From Cristatella mucedo (lineage: Eukaryota; Bryozoa; Phylactolaemata; Cristatellidae), in assembly GCA_009760855.2 (NCBI GenBank), contig WPIO01000039.1, positions 2,934,501 to 2,998,500 on the forward strand: 64,000 bases of DNA, read 5' to 3'. The notes under the pieces are model-generated. The model was not told the DNA's origin, made no database searches, and worked only from the letters and a program-made list of their open reading frames with translations. The position numbers and the translations under genes were made by a program. This document shows, piece by piece, positions 60,416 through 64,000 of this stretch (positions are counted from its first letter, which is position 1; each line of letters starts with the position of its first letter).

Positions 60416-60680
60416 TCTCTGGTCCGGCTCTGCGCCTCGACGCCGTCGGGCACTCGTTTCTCTAAAAGCGAGGGAGGAGGGCGGGCTGTCCGCCGACGAT
60501 GGACGGAACAAGACGAGACAGCTCTAGGAGGATTCGGTGGAACCCCACCGAACACGGTCGTATCGCGCCCGAGCTGGCATTTTTTGTGTGTTCTTTCGTG
60601 TTTTGTGTTTCTTTTGTGTCGTGTGTGTGCGCGCTAGCACGTGCTCTCGGCATAGGGATTTGCCGGCGCGAGCTAGGCGT

Positions 60681-60851
60681 AGTTGGCGTGTGTGGAGCTC
60701 TAGTTCACCGGGTAGGGTTTAGGCTCCGGGTCGCGCTTCAGTGTGGAGAATTATTTCCTCCGCAGGAGTGCTTGAGTTGGCGTGTGTGGAGTATTCCGGT
60801 CGCACTGGTGGAAACCGAGTTCTAGTTCACCGGGTAGGGTTTAGACTCCGG
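60681..60851. repeat. Imperfect direct repeat of about 50 bp
   Basis: AGTTGGCGTGTGTGGAG occurs at 60681 and 60775, and TCTAGTTCACCGGGTAGGGT at 60699 and 60821. The second unit has about 30 extra bases between these two parts. Confidence 0.9.
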
Positions 60852-60852
60852 T

Positions 60853-62231
60853 TTTCCAATTCACGCCGCGGACTCACGACCCCCTTTAGTAACGGTAAGC
60901 AGGTCAGCGCCAGAAACGCTCGTTTCGTGGCGGCCAGCTTATTGCGCGTAGGCGCGCACCGAACGGCATTAGGCGATAGGCTACGCCGCTAGGTAAGCGG
61001 CAGGTCAAGCTTACCCCGCCGAGCCTTCGGCGTTACAATTTCGCACGTGGCTTATGTTATTCTGCGCTCGAAAAGTAAGCAGCTGTTGCAGGTGTGCGCG
61101 TTTTCTAAAAAAAAAAGTGTAACAGCTTATTAAGCAGCCTCATTGGTATAGATGAGGAAGAGACAATACGCTGCCGCAGATTTATGGTTTAATGAATTTA
61201 TGTTTTATTGAGGGTTATGGTTTTATAGGTTTATGTTTTGATTGAGGGTGAATCACGGCCTGCAGAGAAGGGGCAGTGGGAACGCGGGCGCACGAGAGCA
61301 CGGTCACGTGAGCCGTCGCTCTGCGAGCCCAAAGACACGGCTGTTCTTGGACGTTCGGTGTTTCCGTACCGCCGCTTGCTTGCTGTCGGCGAGTACCGCA
61401 CCCGCGAGCTGGGTCCTGAAGAGCGAGCACCTTATTCCCCTGGGCTAATTGACAGCGGTTCCCTAGATGCTGTGCTCTCGTGCGTACTAGGTACTTATGG
61501 GCTATTGGCTGAAGCATTCGAATCAGCGATCGCTCGCCAGCCTTGCCAATAGCTGCGCTTAAGTCGCGACCCATGGAAACGGCAAATTCCCGTTCAAGTA
61601 GCCGGAAGCGATCTTGGAAGGGTGCCATTTTTTGCTCCGACTGCCCCTTAGCAGCAATACGCGCAGGCGCGCATTGCCGATCCTAATCTGGTATCGAGAG
61701 GTGCTAAAACCTAGCTGCGAGAGTTTTCGCTATGAGGGGTGCCGCGTGGATTCGCTTTGTACCCGCGCTAACAGAAGCGGCTCCGAAGTGCCGCCCACAA
61801 CCTGTGTGCGCACGACGCGATTCGAGTTGAATGCATTCTCGCACAAACAGTCAGAACGAGCGCAGAACAAGCGATACGATGCCGCGGCCACCGACGCCAC
61901 TCGCCGCGCTCGAGCCCGCAGTGCGCAGAGAATGACTGCGCAGAGACGCGCCGAGTCGGGAATTCGCACGGTTCGACCGCTATTCCTAGGTCTGTAAGCA
62001 TCCCCGCGAGCCGGCTGGTGTTGACAAAGCATTGTGCCCAGCGCTCGAGGCAGCGAGCTCTCTGCTGCAGCCTGTTTGCGCAGCTTGCTTTGTGGCCCGA
62101 GTGGGCAGCAGCTGGCCGCTTTCGGAATGCTCCTCAAGCCATTCTGCAAACAAGGCGAGCCTGATAGTGAATAAACAATACGTTGACGCGGTCAACGAGC
62201 GTCGGCTGGAAGATTGTTTATCCGTCCGCCC
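60853..62231. other. GC-rich, no recognised gene
   Basis: CpG-rich with overlapping ORFs on both strands that I cannot assign. 61400-61450 has a short phrase (GAAGAGCGAGCACCTTA) like the head of the old SINE at 2920-2955. Confidence 0.35.
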
Positions 62232-62232
62232 A

Positions 62233-62449
62233 GAGGAGTAGGAGGAGGAGTAGGAGGAGCAGTAGGAGGAGTAGGAGGAGGAGGAGGAGGAGGAGGAGGA
62301 GGTGGTGGTGAAGGAGGAGGAGGAGGAGGAGGAGGAGGAGGTGAAGGAGGAGAAGGAGGAGGAGGAGGAGGAGGAGGAGGAGGTGAAGGGCGAGTAGGAG
62401 GAGGAGGTGAAGGACGAGTAGGAGGAGGAGGTAAAGGACGAGGAGGATG
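62233..62449. repeat. (GGA)n homopurine tract, about 215 bp
   Basis: Long nearly pure purine strand of GGA with occasional GTA and GTG variants. The Gly-rich and Leu-rich ORFs across it are repeat artefacts. Confidence 0.97.
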
Positions 62450-62653
62450 ATCTTCATCCGGAGGGGCAAGACGCGCACGTTTGTCTCAGTAGGGAGTAAA
62501 AGTCACAAGAAAAGAAAAATTATAGCGCACAATACGAGTTTTCATTCGACGCGAACTCGGCGGTTGCTCATAAAGTGGAAGTAGGACGCGATTTCGTAGT
62601 TGGCGGCGGTCGTAGGAGTGGCTGCCCCACTATAAGGGGAGAGAGGAGAAAAC

Positions 62654-62681
62654 TCCGCCGCCGCCGCCGCCGCCGCCGCCC
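62654..62681. repeat. (CCG)n triplet repeat
   Basis: About nine CCG units. Confidence 0.95.
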
Positions 62682-63462
62682 CATCCGCTGCTCCGCCACT
62701 GCGTTCGCCGAAGCTTGCCCGTGGCAGCTTTTGTCCTTTTCCGGGTTCTGATCGTGAATTTCCTCGCTAGTCGCACGACTTCTAAAGCGTCAACCGGATG
62801 AACGCAACAGGCCGTTAGGTCCTTGGCAGCAACCGAGCCACTAAATATAAGCGGCAAGCCTTATCTTCTATGTTGGAAGTGATCGGATATTTCCACGGAA
62901 AGAAGTGCTGCACTTACAAGACATGCATGGACTACTACCTTTGAAGGCAGCCCCGGTCCGGGCCTCCGGAGCTGCTGGATGCTGGTGCGCGGCATACGAG
63001 CCGAGTTGCTTATCTGCCATTACCTTTATCGGAAGGCTCTACGGGTCAAATGCGTTACTGCAAGCGATTAAAATGGCGCCCGAGCGCGGTGTCGTTACAG
63101 CTTACAGCAGGTTGCATGTATAGACACGAAGGTATCCTTATTACATGCCGTCAGCCCATGATTTACGACGGTTAGACTTACGGAAAATCGAAGTTGCGCG
63201 ACTCGGCAGCGGTGGCGAAAAAAATTAAAGAGTCAAAATTCTTCCGAGAAAAATTTCAAAAATCCGCGCGCGGTCAGTAGATTTGACAACTCCGCAAACA
63301 GTAGGGAGGAAACGATGTCCGATAGCGTCAGAACTGATCGTAGTAGAACGTATCGTACACCATTCTTGACTTACGAAAATTTGTCTGACGACAGGTTTTT
63401 CCGGTCTCTGTCTATTTCGTAAGTGGGGGCTGACTGTATTGGCGAACTTTTTAACGAAAGAG
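62682..63462. other. No recognised feature
   Basis: Unique-looking sequence between the CCG tract and a SINE-B. Confidence 0.4.
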
Positions 63463-63638
63463 TAGCCGTGATGGCACACTAGGTAAGGCGGTTGCTTTCA
63501 TGACCTCGGTCCCGAGGTCGTGGGTTCGATTCCTGTGGTGGGCGATCCTTTATCGCCACTGCAAGCGTTGGTGAAAGCCGTCACGGCTCTTCTGTCGCTA
63601 TACAAAAGAGGCTGTTTAAGCAGCTGGGATTTTTTTTA
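63463..63638 (+). mobile_element. SINE-B, intact copy
   Basis: Full-length copy: GTGATGGCACACTAGGTAAG, CCGAGGTCGTGGGTTCGATT, GGGCGATCCTTTATCGCC, CAAAAGAGGCTGTTTAAGCA and a T8 tail. Confidence 0.9.
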
Positions 63639-63907
63639 GCCGTTTCGCAGCCATAAGATCGCGGCCATAAGGTAAGTAAGGGTCATTTCTGGGTCAGTAT
63701 CGAAATGAACAATCCAAATCCTGCGGTTGCTGGTCGTACAACTGTTAGAGCAGGTTCCTCTAGGCTCCAGCTTCGCTGCCACATCAGTCCGGTGGATCGC
63801 TAGACTGTGGCTGACGTCACAGAGCGCCCTTCCTAGTCGGTCCGTGCGTGGCGCCCGGGGCCCGTGTTTCCGATCCGCTCACTCGCCCTCGACTAGACGT
63901 CGAAGCA

Positions 63908-63974
63908 CACCTGTCGCTTCACCTTTTGTTTCACCTGCTGCCTCACCTGTTGCGCACCTGTTGTTTCGCACCTG
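63908..63974. promoter_or_regulatory. Cluster of five CACCTG motifs
   Basis: CACCTG at 63908, 63932, 63944, 63955 and 63969. CACCTG is the E-box core recognised by Snail/ZEB zinc-finger and some bHLH proteins. It may equally be a degenerate short tandem repeat. Confidence 0.4.
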
Positions 63975-64000
63975 AGCGATACTTGGTTCCACTGTGCCGA

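Noticed and set aside
62214-62478. Gly-rich and Leu-rich ORFs
   Set aside because: Products of the (GGA)n tract; no initiation or homology support.

Overview
This is a window of animal nuclear DNA. It has widely spaced spliced exons, long introns, and many microsatellites, non-LTR retrotransposon (LINE) fragments, tRNA-derived SINEs and a Tc1/mariner remnant. There are no operons, rRNA genes, CRISPR arrays or IS elements. The two recognisable cellular genes are metazoan, and the repeat content points to an invertebrate; I cannot name the species.

Gene 1, minus strand, 36758 down to 15412: a four-exon gene for a membrane-anchored ENPP-family (nucleotide pyrophosphatase/phosphodiesterase) protein of about 591 residues. 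All three splice junctions keep phase and rebuild conserved family motifs. The protein appears to lack two active-site residues: the first metal-binding Asp is Ser and the nucleophilic Thr position is Cys. It is therefore a candidate pseudoenzyme, or an enzyme with altered chemistry.

Gene 2, plus strand, 43748 to 55325: a complete seven-exon CHMP2B gene (ESCRT-III subunit) of 213 residues, the same length as the human protein. Intron 1 uses a GC-AG splice pair. A polyadenylation signal lies about 370 bases after the stop codon. The two genes are divergent and separated by about 7 kb of repeat-bearing sequence.

Layout: 1-15 kb is GC/CpG-rich at the left, followed by LINE tails, a minus-strand LINE and a decayed transposon protein. 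15-37 kb is the ENPP gene. Its intron 2 holds a (CTG)n tract beside the exon 3 splice acceptor, a rearranged Tc1 element with a 183-bp near-perfect inverted repeat, the longest LINE copy (20.96-23.6 kb) and smaller fragments. 37-43.7 kb is intergenic with LINE copies. 43.7-55.7 kb is CHMP2B with LINE and SINE insertions and microsatellites in its introns. 55.7-64 kb holds a LINE broken by a SINE, more SINEs, a GC-rich block with tandem repeats, a long GGA tract and a cluster of CACCTG motifs.

The repeats tell a connected story. The main LINE belongs to the CR1/L2 group (APE endonuclease end, RT with a YADD box, ATT-repeat tail). One SINE family (called SINE-A here) carries a 3' end resembling that LINE tail, which fits mobilisation by the LINE machinery. 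A second SINE family (SINE-B) has a different tail.
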